A stretch of 64,000 nt of DNA, from NCBI GenBank assembly GCA_026261815.1, contig JAMPIT010000856.1:10090001-10154000 (forward strand). The letters run 5' to 3'. A program made the position numbers and the translations under genes. Below are positions 11,601 to 24,300 of this stretch, one piece after another. Under the pieces are notes generated by a model. The model made no database searches and was not told the origin of the DNA. It saw only the letters and a program-made list of their open reading frames with translations. Positions within the stretch are counted from its first letter, which is position 1. Every line of letters starts with the position of its first letter. This stretch comes from Monarcha castaneiventris obscurior (taxonomy: Eukaryota > Chordata > Aves > Passeriformes > Monarchidae).

Positions 11601-14600
11601 GTATGTTGCGTGCGCTTTGATACGCACACAGAGAGTAATTGTAAGTGTGGGGAGGAGGGTTCTCCTCAGCTGAAACTATCATTTATACCCTGTGGAGAGT
11701 TAAAAAACCCTCAGTGAAGAACTTGGGTAGGCACAGCGGCCCAAGGCCCAAACGAGGGGTACTAAACAGGCAGAAAGGATTTATAAAGCAGCCATAGATA
11801 ACATTGCTCCATTTCAAAGAGCTCCACGGCTCCTGCAGCTCCCCAAGACACTGAGAGGGAAAGACATCACCATCAGCAAAACGTGTGCTGAAAAAAACCC
11901 ACCTCTGGGTGAGTCTGCAGCTGCCAGAGGAGAGGCGAACACGGCAAGGCATCAACTCAGCATCTGGAGGGGAGAGCATCTGCTGAGAGACACCTCGACG
12001 CCTACTTGGAGTGAGAAATCATCACTCTGGCTGCAATTCTTCACGAGCCAGACGTACCAAGTGAATGGAATCCACACAAATGAGGTCGTTAGCATAACCG
12101 AATACGCTCTTCATTCCTTCAAGAATGAAAAATATGAGTAATTCCCTGGCAAGGCCCAATTACAGCCTGCCAGCACTAGCACACGGGTTAAATCTATTAT
12201 GAAATAATAAGATAACATTAATAAGATTCCAGGAAAGGACATTACACAGCTAATCTCACGACTGTGTACAACTGGTCTAACTGTTCAGGCTGTCTCCTGC
12301 CTGCATGGCTCTACACTCTCCAGGTCTTTCTTGTCATCTGCATTGGGAAAAGTTGAGGTCTATCAGCTTTTAAGCAGGAGGTTCTGAGTGGGAACCAGGG
12401 CGAGCGCTCTGGGAGTGCTGAGAAACACTGGGTAGCTGCTCTCTTTTAAGGAGTTTCACTGACAGCCATAAACGTGAGAGCTGCAGCAAACAATCCCAGC
12501 ACCCGTGAAATGTCCCTGTAGCCAGAGCGGTGCTGGCAGCTGTATTTTGGGTCGTTAACCTGAGTGCACAGGCACGGCTCAGACACGTGCTGGCAGCGCT
12601 TCCAGCCCCTCGCTCCGACAGCACCTGAATAATTCTTTTTTTTCCCCCTTTCCTTGTGTCCTGGGGCTCCTGACTCTGCATGCACACACAGCATCCAGAG
12701 CTGTTTCATGGGTGCATCAGCACAGGCAAGAAACTGCGTTTCACCTTTTGGATGAACACCACCCCACCTTCCTGAGACACCCATGGAGCTAAGCTTAGAA
12801 GAGAAAAACTGGACAGTAAGACTTACATAGAGCTGAGCACAACACCACACATTGCTGGGAAGCCTGGTAAGGCAGGAGGCAGCCGAGATTTCCATCACTG
12901 TAATTTAGCAGGATGCATCTCAGGCTCTGGCAAGGAGCATCCAGCTCCCCAGGACCAAGGACACGTCAATAGCAGCAGTCAGACCCTGCGAGTTTGGCAG
13001 GTGGCTAAATTGGCTCCACAGCCTCGCTGGCCCTGCTCGGGGAAGGGAAGACGCCGAGTGTCAGCACGGAGGGCTGTAATGAGGATTAATAAGGCGTGTG
13101 AAGACGCTCTGTAATTGTCCGGCCGGCTGTTTCCTTTGCACCTTATGCTGCCGTTTATGCTCGTGCAAAGTGGCTGTAAAACGCCCCAGGTCTGATTCAA
13201 TAGAACTCCGCAGATTCCTCGCACAGGTGTAAATTGCTCTGTGAGGTTCAGGGGCACTGTCTAAATGCAAACTAATCTCATCATCTCTGTTGCCTCTTTT
13301 TTTTTTTTTTTTTTCCCTTCTGTAAACTCCTCTGCAGCCAATTGAACATTTTAGTGTCTAATAAACTACAAAATATCAGGTGTTTCGTGCATGAACTTGT
13401 GTCCCCGAAACAGAATTCGCAGTGCTGGCCTCAAGGAGAGCTGAGCAGCATCAAGATGTCACGACTGGACCACCAGCACCGCAGTCCTGTGTGCTGGTTG
13501 CTGCCCACAGCCGTGGAACATTCACATCATAAACCTCAGGGGCTGGAGCGCAGTGACAGCGAGCCTGAACCCAGGAGAAGCCATGAAAAATGAGCTAACG
13601 ACATAATTTGGGAGGGAACGGGCAAAAAACAATGCCTGACCTTGTTCACACATGGGAAAAAAAACAACTGCAGAACTACAGCCGCTGTAAAATGAGCCTG
13701 AACTGAAAAGCATGAGCTGGTATTACAGGGAATAACCCCTAAGAGGTGGAAGGCTTTGATAGACGCACTCCTACAGGTAGCTTCAATCCCTGGCAGCTGA
13801 AAGGCTTCGGTAATGAATGTCAGACTGCTGGGCAGCTGTGAGGGGAATAAACAGCTATTTGCCTTCAGTGGAAGTAGCATCAGTTTGACATATGACATTC
13901 AAATGATACAAGCTTTAGAAGTGTGGTTAAACGACTGCTGTTTGACTCGGAACCTTGAGCCCACCGAAGCGGCATCGCCGCCGTTTACCTTGGCTCTGTG
14001 GGGGATTGAATCACTGAGCTTAAAAATGAAAGATCAAAGGGTTTCTGCAAATTCAGCCCGCAGTATGTCGCGTGTCCAGCTGCTAGAGAACGTGTGCTGG
14101 AGGGATGAAAGGGGTAAAGACGGGTCCTCCCACTGCTGTGGCCTTTGGCTCTGCTGACGGCTGCTGTGGGCACACGTGGGATTGAGGAGACACAAGACGG
14201 GGGATGAAATTTGGGGGATGAGGTGAGAAAAAAGGGTTATCCCTACCTGGTCCTTCCCACAGCACCCCCTTCTCCTGACATCCTCCTCCTTCTCCACCTT
14301 GGTGGGCTCCTCTTTAAGGCTCTTTGCATTTTGGATTGCAGGGCACCAGCTCACCCTGCACCATCTCCTGCTCGTTCTAGAGAAACAGGCGCTGCCAAGA
14401 ACTTTCCTCCCTGTTTTAGGGGACCTCATAGGCCCTTGTTACATCAGCCTGTCAGCTAACCACCAGCACTCTCAGCCCTTTGATAACCTACCTGCTCAAG
14501 TGCTTCTGCTTGCAATCTTCACACTGAAACAAGAGCTCAGGACCAAAGTTGCTGGAGGAAAAAATCACTGCTTTCTGACCTTTGGGCAGACTCTGTGGGC
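8661..14600. other. Intergenic; AT-rich unique DNA, candidate conserved non-coding segments
   Basis: No coding exon is supportable. Notable items are a TATATATATAT run near 9427 and T-runs of about 19 and 18 bases near 11234 and 13297. Non-repetitive stretches rich in homeobox-type TAAT words occur at about 10,200-10,340 (TTAATAATTTTTGG, AATTAATTATTTAG) and 12,000-12,270. Low repeat content and AT-rich homeodomain-like words are what conserved enhancers often look like, but conservation cannot be judged from one sequence. Confidence 0.4.
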
Positions 14601-14603
14601 TGA

Positions 14604-14828
14604 TTATCCCATCGATTTTAACTGAATTGAGCATTCAATATGGGTGTCTGGAGGCCTGTCTCTCCTCAGCAGCAGGTACAGTACAGCACCAGCAGCAATA
14701 ATACAGACAACCTCTATGCAAGGCAGGGTCAGGGGCAGGAAAGCTCCAGGTTTCTTGTAAATTGTGGCAGGCATGATTAGTCCTCCTGGGCCTGGCCCTG
14801 GGAGCACTGGAGCACATGGTGAGCCCAC
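14604..14828 (-). other. Unassigned ORF with transmembrane-like C-terminus
   Basis: An open frame of about 74 codons begins at a GTG rather than an ATG and ends in TAA. Its central part reads IEVVCIIAAGAVLYLLL followed by RRDRPP, a pattern typical of a single membrane span with a positively charged stop-transfer sequence, then a short tail. A possible splice acceptor (GCTCCCAG) lies on the same strand just before GGCCAGGCCCAGG, so it could be a terminal exon. I recognise no family and found no partner exons, so a chance ORF remains more likely than a gene. Confidence 0.15.
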
Positions 14829-15495
14829 AGCAACAGCAATTCAGAGAGGGAGCACGCTATGAAGTGCAAGGGGGTGATCTCGCTTGAAAGAAGCCTAAAT
14901 AACTGAAGCAGGAGTGAGTGGGACCAGATTGGAGTGATGCCACTCGAGGGGGGACTGTCCTTCCAGAAGGAGCTGGTGCTGAGCTGAAGCCTGTTTGCTC
15001 TGGGAAGCAGTGCTTTGTTATAGGAGGGGGATTTGCAGAGCAGAGGAGTTCATGCTGAGGGCCCTATAATCATCCTGGATGTTTCCTAGGGGGAGTGGAG
15101 GACTTGCTTCAAGGTGTCAGCAGCTGGAGCATATTGGGGGAGCTCCTGAAGCATGTCTGCTTTAGTGCCCTCTGAAAGGAAACCAGTTTGCTCACTCTGG
15201 GATCTGAATTACAGCATGGCATAAGGTGGACACAGATCAAATTTCCATATTGCCTAAGTGTAAATAATTTTTTAAAAATTATAGGTGCAGGTAAACTGAG
15301 GCACAGGGCTGTGGAGGAGCACATCTCCATTTCCCCTGGATATGGGGGAGTGGTGCTTGCTCGTTACCTCTGGAAATCAGAACAGAAAGGGCTGACACCA
15401 AACATCTCCCAGACAGCTGCTCAGTCTGGAATAAACTCAAGAAACAGCATCCCAGGTATTGAACCTGCTGGAAAACTCTCAGTGTCCAAGCAATT

Positions 15496-15550
15496 CCCCT
15501 CTGCAAGGTCCCAAACCACTCCCCCCTCTGCAAGTCCCAAACCACTCCCC
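15496..15550. repeat. Two-copy tandem duplication, 27-bp period
   Basis: Two nearly identical units, CCCCTCTGCAAGGTCCCAAA followed by CCACT (from 15496) and the same with one G lost (from 15523), sit next to each other. Both continue into a C-run. This looks like a simple local slippage duplication. Confidence 0.65.
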
Positions 15551-17260
15551 AAAGCCAAATCAGCTGGCAAACCTCCCTCTAGGACACTCGGGAACCTACA
15601 GAGGTGTGCGCTTCCTGCTCTTAAGTACAAAATTCAGCAAAACAAAGATCAGATTTGACAGAACTCAACAGTTTTGTCCCTTGCCAGAACCCCAAGCAGG
15701 TGCTAGGAGATGAGGCAGTGCTGTGTCCATCTCTCTGCAGGTACAGTGGCATTCCCAGCCCAGCTCTGCTCCCCACTCCCTTGGCATGGGGTGCAGCACA
15801 TGAAGATGCCTTTGAACAGACATGAGAGGGGCTGAAGTCCTATGACACCTTCAAGTGAACTGTATATTTCCAAAATGTTAAGCAGCTTTGTGAGAGAGAT
15901 TATCCTGAAGGATGTTTTCCCGTAGTGTTGACATTTCTGTGTGAGTGATTAATTCCAACATGGGCATGGGGTGAAGAGGCAGAACCCTTTTCTCCCTGCT
16001 ACCGGGCAAGCTCTGGCCTTTGCCCCAGCAAGGTTATTAATTCATCCCTGACCCGTGACACTGCAGGTGACTTTGTCACCCTCATCTCTCGGTCACCTCT
16101 CAAGGCAGAGACCTGAGGATTTTCCATGCCTCTTTTTATGAACCACTGTGATGGTACAGGCACTTTCCAGCTGTTTGTCCTCCAGGGGTCTGACTGCCTG
16201 TACATTTTGTCCATGTGCTGTCACAAACACCCTGCCTTGACTTTGAAAAAGGGGACAGCAACAGCTGAAAACAAAGATGAATTGTCACTTTTGTACACTG
16301 GTGGCCAAAGTGCTGCAGGTGACGAGGGCAGAAGGGGAAGCCTGAGCTGCTCGGAATTTTCTAACCTTCTCACCCAGCTCGTTGATGACTCTCTAGAGAA
16401 GCAGCCTCACTCCTCCCCTACACTTCCAGTCAAGGGTGTCTTTAACTGTGGAATTTAATTTGCTGCAGAAAGGTTATTGTATCTATTCTGAGGTTTTCTA
16501 CTCAATTCCTAAAAAATATAGAAAGTAAGTATGAAAAGAATATATAATAACACGTATAATCTATCTACCTCTATAAAAAAGAATATAAAGACTGCTACGT
16601 AGTGAATAAAGTTCCTTTTGCAATAGCAATCACTTCACACCATCAAATGACTCTGCTCAGACAGTCCTTTTGGGCTGTTGTACCTTCAACTCTGCACCTC
16701 CAGGAGCAGCTCTTAGGATTTATGGTACCCACAGGCATTCATCCAGGATAAAAGGAGTTCTCATCTCCCAGGAATCCAAGCACCATTATATAATGTACTG
16801 AGTGGGTTGGATGTATATGCACATGCAGGTACTTCACCCAGTGCCAAAATCCAACAGCTCTGAAGCAGAAGACACTGAAGGGTGGAGCAGGTGCATGAAG
16901 TGTTTAGGAGAGCACAGAGAGCACTCTGAACCCTGTGTGAGGGCAGCTGCTGTGCAGAATCAAACCCCTCCACCCTCACAGCAAGACAAATGCTTGGCTG
17001 TGAGTAGCAGGACCACGTGCCCAGTGATTGGTGGTGTCACAAGGTGACAGCAGAAGAATGAACTGAACAAGAGAGCTTCTATCTCCACTCTGCAGCACTG
17101 ATTTTTGAGGATCCCACCAAAGAAAGGAGGAATCCAGCTGGGAGAGGTGATGGGATGTTGTCACCTGGCCAAAGGCTTATGAGATCTTCAGATGGAGTCA
17201 CTTGTGCTTGGAGAAAGCACAGCAGCAGAGACTGGCATCAGCTGGTCACAGGAAAGGTAA
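15551..17260. other. Intergenic, no gene seen
   Basis: No coding exon was recognised. Positions 16,490-16,620 are strongly AT-rich (repeated TATAATA and AAAAAGAATATA words). This stretch lies downstream of the CYP3A gene and may include the end of its transcription unit if the proposed polyadenylation signal is not the one used. Confidence 0.45.
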
Positions 17261-17268
17261 ATGAACTT

Positions 17269-17280
17269 TTTATTTTTATT
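17269..17280 (-). terminator. Candidate CYP3A polyadenylation signal (two tandem AATAAA)
   Basis: The minus strand reads AATAAAAATAAA here, two overlapping canonical signals about 1.0 kb beyond the CYP3A stop codon. I saw no AATAAA or ATTAAA closer to the stop on that strand. A moderately TG-rich stretch follows within 60 bases. It would give a 3' UTR of about 1 kb. Whether it is used cannot be shown here. Confidence 0.4.
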
Positions 17281-18284
17281 GCAGTTAGCATTCCAGCAGC
17301 AGATTTTGGAGGAATAATATGAAATTCTAGACTGTACAAAAATTACAAAGTTTGGCAAGATTTTGAAGCTCTCAATAGGCAAAGGCACCTTGCTTCCAGA
17401 CAGGGTTGTCCAGGACATCTGAAGGCTCTCAGTGCTGCACCCTGCATAATTATTAATTTAGTTACGTTGGTCTTACAGTGGCTTAACATAAATCAGACTA
17501 AAAGGTGTCATGATCACAGTATGGATGGTGCCTGTGTTGACAATCCCTTCCATGGGAGATGGCTGCATGCCCATGATAAAATAAGCAAACAATCAGGAAA
17601 CACGTGGGACACTTCTCTCCCACTCTACAAATCTCCAGTCGTTAGGAATAACTGCTTCTCTCTGGGCTCCTCCAGTTAACTCATCTGCACTTGGAATCAC
17701 ACAAAAGCCATCTAAAATCATACCAAAATCTAAATAAATCAGCATCAGAAAATCTGCTGCAGGCATTCAGTCCTGTAAGGACATGACCATTTTAACACCT
17801 GCCAGGGTCATAGCACAGAGCTGAGGAAATAGCCCTGGACAACTCTGCATTCCCAGGAGAATAAAACCAGAAGACACACAAGAGTCACCCAGCAGGCACT
17901 GGGAACAGGAGCAATGGCAGCATTACTTAACTATGTGCAATTTGCTCTCCCTATCTTGATTTAAATTACACTGCCAGAAGAGACTGACAGTATCTGGAAT
18001 CAAATTGCTTAGAAAAGTGCCTCTTCAGAGAGAGAGGAAAAAAAATGCCCAGATAACTCGAGTGCAAATGGTCTTGCAAAATGCCTGTTGTGACTGGGGA
18101 CAGCAGGACCTGGGGCTCGTGTTCATTAGGATAATGCTCATGTAATTGTGCTGGGCCAAACCCCCATGAAATGGGGGGGCTGCACCCCTGACATTCCTGC
18201 AGCGCACACATTAACTTGGTCTCCTCTCAAGAGGGGGAGGAGGCACCATTAAATGAAGAGTCTCTGGCTCTCTTCCTGCTTTCT

Positions 18285-18380
18285 TCACTTCTTCGGGTCA
18301 GCCTGGTCTCTGGGGACCATCTTCAGGACAATGGGCTTCTTTGGCTGCATGAAACCTTTCGAGTCCAGGACCAGTGGGAT
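18285..18380 (-). CDS. CYP3A: CYP3A terminal coding exon 13
   Basis: 96 bp including TGA, residues 479-509. The acceptor is TGCTCAAG|ATCCCA after a pyrimidine-rich stretch (GTTTTTTCCTCCTGCTC). It encodes [20 protein letters not shown] and then MVPRD..., the CYP3A C-terminal beta-sheet pattern IPLxL...G..QPxKPIVLKxxPRD. The length equals the mammalian last coding exon. Because it is short and lacks an internal start codon it is easily overlooked. Confidence 0.94.
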   Translation of the reverse strand: MPLVLDSKGFMQPKKPIVLKMVPRDQADPKK

Positions 18381-21300
18381 CTTGAGCAGGAGGAAAAAAC
18401 AACAGAACAGCCACGTCAGCTGGGAGAAAGGACAGACAGGACAACAGGAGCCCTACAGCGCACACACATCCCAGCTACCACTTGTTTTCAATGCATTTCC
18501 CAGCTCACAGGTGTAGCTACAGCAGGAGCATCACTATTGCCCATGAAAAGCAGCTACCAGCTGGTGTTTAACAGCCCTCAGCTCTTGGATAAACTGGTTG
18601 GTGAGTTCTGGCTTTCACGTGGACAGTACAGAGAGCTCGGTGCACTGATCAACAGGCTGCACGTGGGGGGAAGAGCAGCCAAATCCCACCCAGGGAGCTG
18701 CAGCTAAATGGGGGCATGCAGTGCCATTTTGTTTAATGCAGAAGTGTGTTAGTGCTAAGGGCAGCTCAATCATAATGGGAGCTGGAGGAGCAATAAGCTC
18801 TCTAGGAAGAGCAAAACTAAAATCGCTGCTCAGACCGAGTTCCAAAGCAAAAGCATCCTCACATGAGGAGGTTTCCATGGGGTAGGCTGGGGATCTCATT
18901 AGAAGCAATGTTTAAAGCTGGGGTTGGAGGGAGTCATCTTGTGGGAGGGAAGTGTTTTAAGTCTCCCCCACCAGTGGATGCTGCTCACATGCCAGCTCCT
19001 CCTCTCTCCCTCAGGACGAGGGTGACACACCAAGCCCAACAGGCCACACTCACACCCCACAGCCCAGTAAACTTTGATCCAGGAAATTTAAGCAATATGG
19101 CTTAGATCCCAGTGTGCCATCAGTGATGCAGTGAGAAGAGGCTGCATCTTCCATATACATGTTCCAAAGGGATGTTCCAGCATGAATTTTTCCCTCCCAC
19201 TCTGATTTGATGTACATGACACCTTCTGTAGAAAAAAGGGCTGAAAGAGCCCCATAAACCTATGGGCACCAATAATACAATACATATTTAACTTGTCTCC
19301 TTTTAATTAAAGGCAGTTATAAAAAGAATCAATTTTATGGATTGCAGAGGACTAGAAAAATGTCATTAGACTTGGGGGAGGGTGGATAGGTCACTGCATT
19401 GTTAATGGACTATTACAGTCTTTCACCTCCAGGTTACTAGTTGAGCTGCAATCTGAATCTGCAGAGATTCCAGCTGAGCACCCGTGCCAAGTAATAATTT
19501 AATAAGGATTTTTCTGTTTCTTACAACAAACGTCCTTTGAGTGACTTGTTGCCCCCTGTGCTCTGATTTCCCAAGCTCTCCTCACCAACAGACTGTAATG
19601 ATGGCCCAGCCTTTTGCAGCAGTGAGTGCAGAGAGCTGGGTCAGGCTGGAAACACCGTAGTGCTGCCTGCCTGAGGCACAGGGAGCTGCCGTGCTCTCAG
19701 CAGGGCTGGGCTGACACATCATTTCCAACAGCTCCTGCATTTATTTCACATCAAACGCTCCCACCCTGCCAGGCCCATCCCATCAGTACTGTATGCAGCA
19801 TACACTGGGCACAAACCAAATCCTGGGTAAAACCAAAGCCTGGTGGGATTCTGCTTAGTCTAAAAGAGGGAGAGGGTCACCAATTCAAACTTAACCCAGA
19901 CTGTGCTTGTTTGAAAATTGCTACCCTTTAGGGACTGCCCTGGCCCATAAGAGGTAATTTTGGTGTCTTGGGATGTCCCACAGAGAATAGCCGTGTTTGT
20001 GTTGCAAAGCACAGCTTTGGCATGGGCTGGGGGATGTTCTTTTCCTGCTCTCTGGAGCAGGGTCTTCCTAAGCTGGGTCAAACAGACTGACAGTGCACTG
20101 TGGGGGAGAGAGCACCCCACAATTTAGGTGAACCCGAAGACAGGCACAGGATTTCAGGGATTTCAGCCTAAAACATCCCACCAAAATTAAATATGCTTCT
20201 CTAGAGAATTAAAAAAAGTCTCAGTGACTTGCGGTGAACCGCTTAAAATTAACTGAGAAGATTTAAACAGTTATTCCCAGGAAACAGTAGGACCATCTCA
20301 GTGGGAGTAAGGAGCACATAATGAGACACATCACCCCACATCCTCACCGGTGTGTCTTTGCAGGTTCTGAAGGAGAAGTTCTGCAACAGGACGACCACAG
20401 CCACTTTCACGATGAGGAGAGCAAACCTCATCCCTATGCAGTTCCTGGGGCCAGCACCAAATGGCAGGAAGGTGTAGGGGTCAATACTCTCTTTGTTCTC
20501 TTTATTGAACCTGATTACAACCAAAAAAAACAAGTTAGCAAGAACTACTGTTCCAGGATGTGTCAGCTTCCAAATCTGAAGTGATGAGGGGTCTAGGAAG
20601 GCAAAAAGCTTTTTGTGTTTCTGTGCATATTAGAAGAATCCAGCTAAGTCCCTTATTTCTGTCTCAACAGATACCTTATGCCTCTGCTTTCATCCTACTG
20701 CTTGGATTTGGTTGTGCAAATCCAGGTGCTTTGGGTGACCTGGGAATACCTGAAATACACTAATGGATTTCGTAACTACTCTTTTCTCAGAACTTCCTCT
20801 CAGCTCCGAAACTGAACCCAGATTTCAAACCCTAAACCACACAGGTCTACAGCTCCACAGCTTCCCTGTAGATCAAAGGACCGAGTGAACACAAAGACGT
20901 TCTCCCCCTGCGTGACTAAAGGCAGGGCTGCTTTTGAGACATGCCAGCCCCATTCCTTTCCTCATCATGAAAAACAGGGAAGAAAAATCAGCTTCACAGA
21001 GAAATTTGCCACTGAGCATTTTCAGTAATACTTCTTAGTGATCAGTTAGTTTTCATGTCAGAAAGCTTTTCATTCCCAGAGCACAAGGTCCAGGTACAAA
21101 CCTCAGCCGTGCTAAGTCAGAAGTGAAGTATCTCACTACTGAGACATCAGCACATCTCTCTGATGAACTCCCAGCAAGGCAAGTGAGCTCTAAATAGTCC
21201 CTGTCCAGCTACCCATGCCCAGTTTGACAACTGGAATAAGGATGTGGCTACTGGAGCAACTGGTGTAGCCTGGCCCATTGCCAGAGCACTCCCATTTGGG

Positions 21301-24300
21301 TGTTTCCTTCTGAATTCAACACAAGGTGATCATAAGCTCCATAGGTGCTTCTGCCTGATACTGCTGCCAAGTTTTGTCACAAAGGTCACCACACACTAGG
21401 ATTAGCTTCCAGGGGTATTTCAGCTCCAGGTACCAGGGCAGAGGTCTGGTCCTGCTCTCTCTTGACCAAGCCTCAACGTCTTGATGGCCACCTGAAGACT
21501 CCCAGGTTCATGGTATCTCAGGTCTGCCTTGGGCTACTGCCTAATTCTGCAGGGTCTGACAGAGCTCCTAAGCAAAGATTGCTTTGTAACTTGAGTTAAA
21601 AATTAAGTTTTATTTCCTACCCATCTTTGCCCTTCCACTGCTGATTTGCAGGGCATTGTGCCAGTCACCCAGTGGCTCTTGCTTTAATATCTGGCCATAA
21701 ACCCCTCAGTGTTACAGCTGCTGGGAGCTGCTCTCACTGTTGCTCCCTTCAATGCAGTTAATTAAATTCCATGCACAGTTTATGGATGTAGATCATAAAA
21801 CTCCCCTCACGGTAATGCTGGGACTAGATGTCAGACAATGATAAATGCCTAATTTAAATGTTATAATCACGCATTCTCCACTTTTGCTGCCATTCCCACT
21901 CCCAGGGCTGAGGTGGAGCATGCAGCTATTTCCCCCACAAGACCCTCACCTCTCAGGCCTGAACTCATCTGGCTCTGGCCAGTACTGCGGGTCCCGGTGC
22001 AGCACAAAGGTTGGGATCAAGACCACCATTCCCTCTGGGATAGTCACACCATTGAGCTCCACAGTCTTCTTGCAGACCCTCTCAAGCCGGCCCCCAACAG
22101 GGTAGAGCCGGATGGATTCGTTCACCACCATATCCAGGTACTCCATCTGAGTGATGGCGTTGTACGTGGGAGTGGCCTGGGAGAGGAATGGGAGAGCTGA
22201 GAACACAGCACTGCAACTCCCACCCCCCCCCCAGCGTTTCCAGGGAAGGGGGAATCTCAGGGCCAGCACCTCTGCCACTCTGTTTCCAACCTAAGTTTGC
22301 AAGGCACAGGTAGGAACAACCCCAGCATCTTTCCACCCTGCTTTACCTTGTTGGGAAGGTGTGCATCGACCTCGTCCTGGAGTCGCTGCTGCACGTCAGG
22401 GTGGACGGCCAGGTTGTAGGCTATGTAGCTGAGGGTGGAGCTGGTGGTCTCATAACCAGCAAAGACAAAGATAAGAGCCTGGGCCAGAACCTCCTCATCA
22501 CTTAATGCTGAAAAAAGCCATAGAGGCACACACAAGAAGCTGAAAACTACAGTAGTCAGCCTTGGAAATTCAGGATCCCAGTCATCAGTCTAGGTAATGC
22601 TACTCCTAGCTACGTAACAGCTGGTAAAGGAAACATCCAGCTTACCCTCTGGTACCACAAAGGGGTGCAGGATGCAGTGCAGGGTGTCCAACAAATACCC
22701 TGTCCTGGCACCTCAAAAGTTTAGAAGCATCCTGCCTTGATGGACTGGGACTGTGCCTTGGCTGAACCATTATTTTCTTAGTTTACTTAGGATGGGGAAC
22801 AGAGGTGAGCTCACAGGTGAGCAAGGTACACACAGCATCTGTGCTTTGTGTGCTTTTTGATACACAGCCAACATTGCTGGCCTTCAGAGAAGGCAAAACA
22901 AGAAATGGGGGTAAGGAGACACTCACTCTTTGCTGCACAAACACAGCTCAGGATTTATCCCAGGAAATGGGACACAATAAAAATATGGCTGATCTGTGAT
23001 AAACATCACTACTGCCCCACTACCGAGATCTTGAATCTTTCATGGGATTAACGACTAAAATCCTCTCCCTGCTTCCCTCTTAAATGGCTAAGGAACTACT
23101 GCTTTCTGCTGAGGGGAGAACACATCTCAAGACATACTTTTGTCCAAGCTGGTCTCAGCAGACTTGGAGCCATCATGTGAGTTCTGTGATTCAATCATGA
23201 GCTGGAGGAAATCCACCCGATCCTGGGGAGAAACAGAGGCAGAGAAGATGTGGATGAGGAGGAGGCAAACTTTGTCCAGCACAAGTCCCTTGCTGAGACA
23301 CCTGCTCCACTCACAGCTCACGGCTGAGGTCTGGACTATGGACCCTCTATGAACACAGATATTTTCTCCACTTGGACACAAAAGCAGGGCGTGGTTCTGG
23401 CCTTTCTCAGGTTTGGTGGGGTTGGAGAGCAGGTGACACCACAGCTTCTGAAGATGCCACCAGGCCCTCCTGTACTCAGGAGTTCTCCTGAAGAGAAGAG
23501 GCCACCTAGGCAGGACTCACCATGCTGCTGCCCTTTTCACGTTCCTTCTTTATTTTTGTGAAGACATTCTTGAAGAAGTCCATGACGTCTGAGGGTAACA
23601 GAGTCACCTTCATCTTTTCCAGCACAGGGACAACAAAGGGGAACAACACTAGAAGGAAAGAAGAGACCAATATACTTGAGCTCAAAGGGGCCCCGAGAAA
23701 GTCAGAACTGGCACAAAGCATAGGAAGGAGCAGTGCATCTGGACCCTGATGTTGCCTTTTTGATGTTGCCCTGACCCTTTTTGTTGCCTCCATCTCTTTT
23801 TACCTAACCAGGGGTGGGATGCAATAGCACTAGAGAATCTCCTCCATATGTTACTTTATGACCACAATACCACACTAAGTGCAGCTCTGTGTGATAAAGC
23901 AGCTCTCCAGCATCTCTGCAAACAGGGTCTCTGCTCACAGCAGGATGCTGCCAAGACCCACAGGGGCTGTACAAATCCTGGCTATGGTTTCCCTGGGGAA
24001 ATATTTCTGCAGATCTGAGACTGTAAACCCAATCCTGCAAAGTGCTGAGCATCTCCCATATGGCAAAAAGGACTCAAAAGATACTAAGGGAGCTACCAGA
24101 AAATGCAGCACCTTTGACATCGATTCAGGGCTGTATGAGATGAGGTTTGTCATACCTAAGAGTAAGAACATAGGACTTAGGAAACTGAATTGGAGAAATT
24201 TCTTAATGTTGGTGACAAAGGGGTCATTGGGGTTGTTCATGGAGTCAATATTGACACTGAAAGAAGTGCTGGTCACCACATCCACGCTGTAAGCTCCAAA

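Noticed and set aside
18216..18707. 163-codon plus-strand ORF overlapping CYP3A exon 13
   Set aside because: It is the antisense shadow of the terminal exon and adjoining intron; the opposite strand has the supported coding sequence.
20020..20090. Minus-strand frame reading LRKTLLQ... as CYP3A final exon
   Set aside because: It resembles the CYP3A C-terminus only over a few residues. The exon at 18,285-18,380 has the full QPxKPIVLKxxPRD pattern, exact 96-bp length and correct phase.
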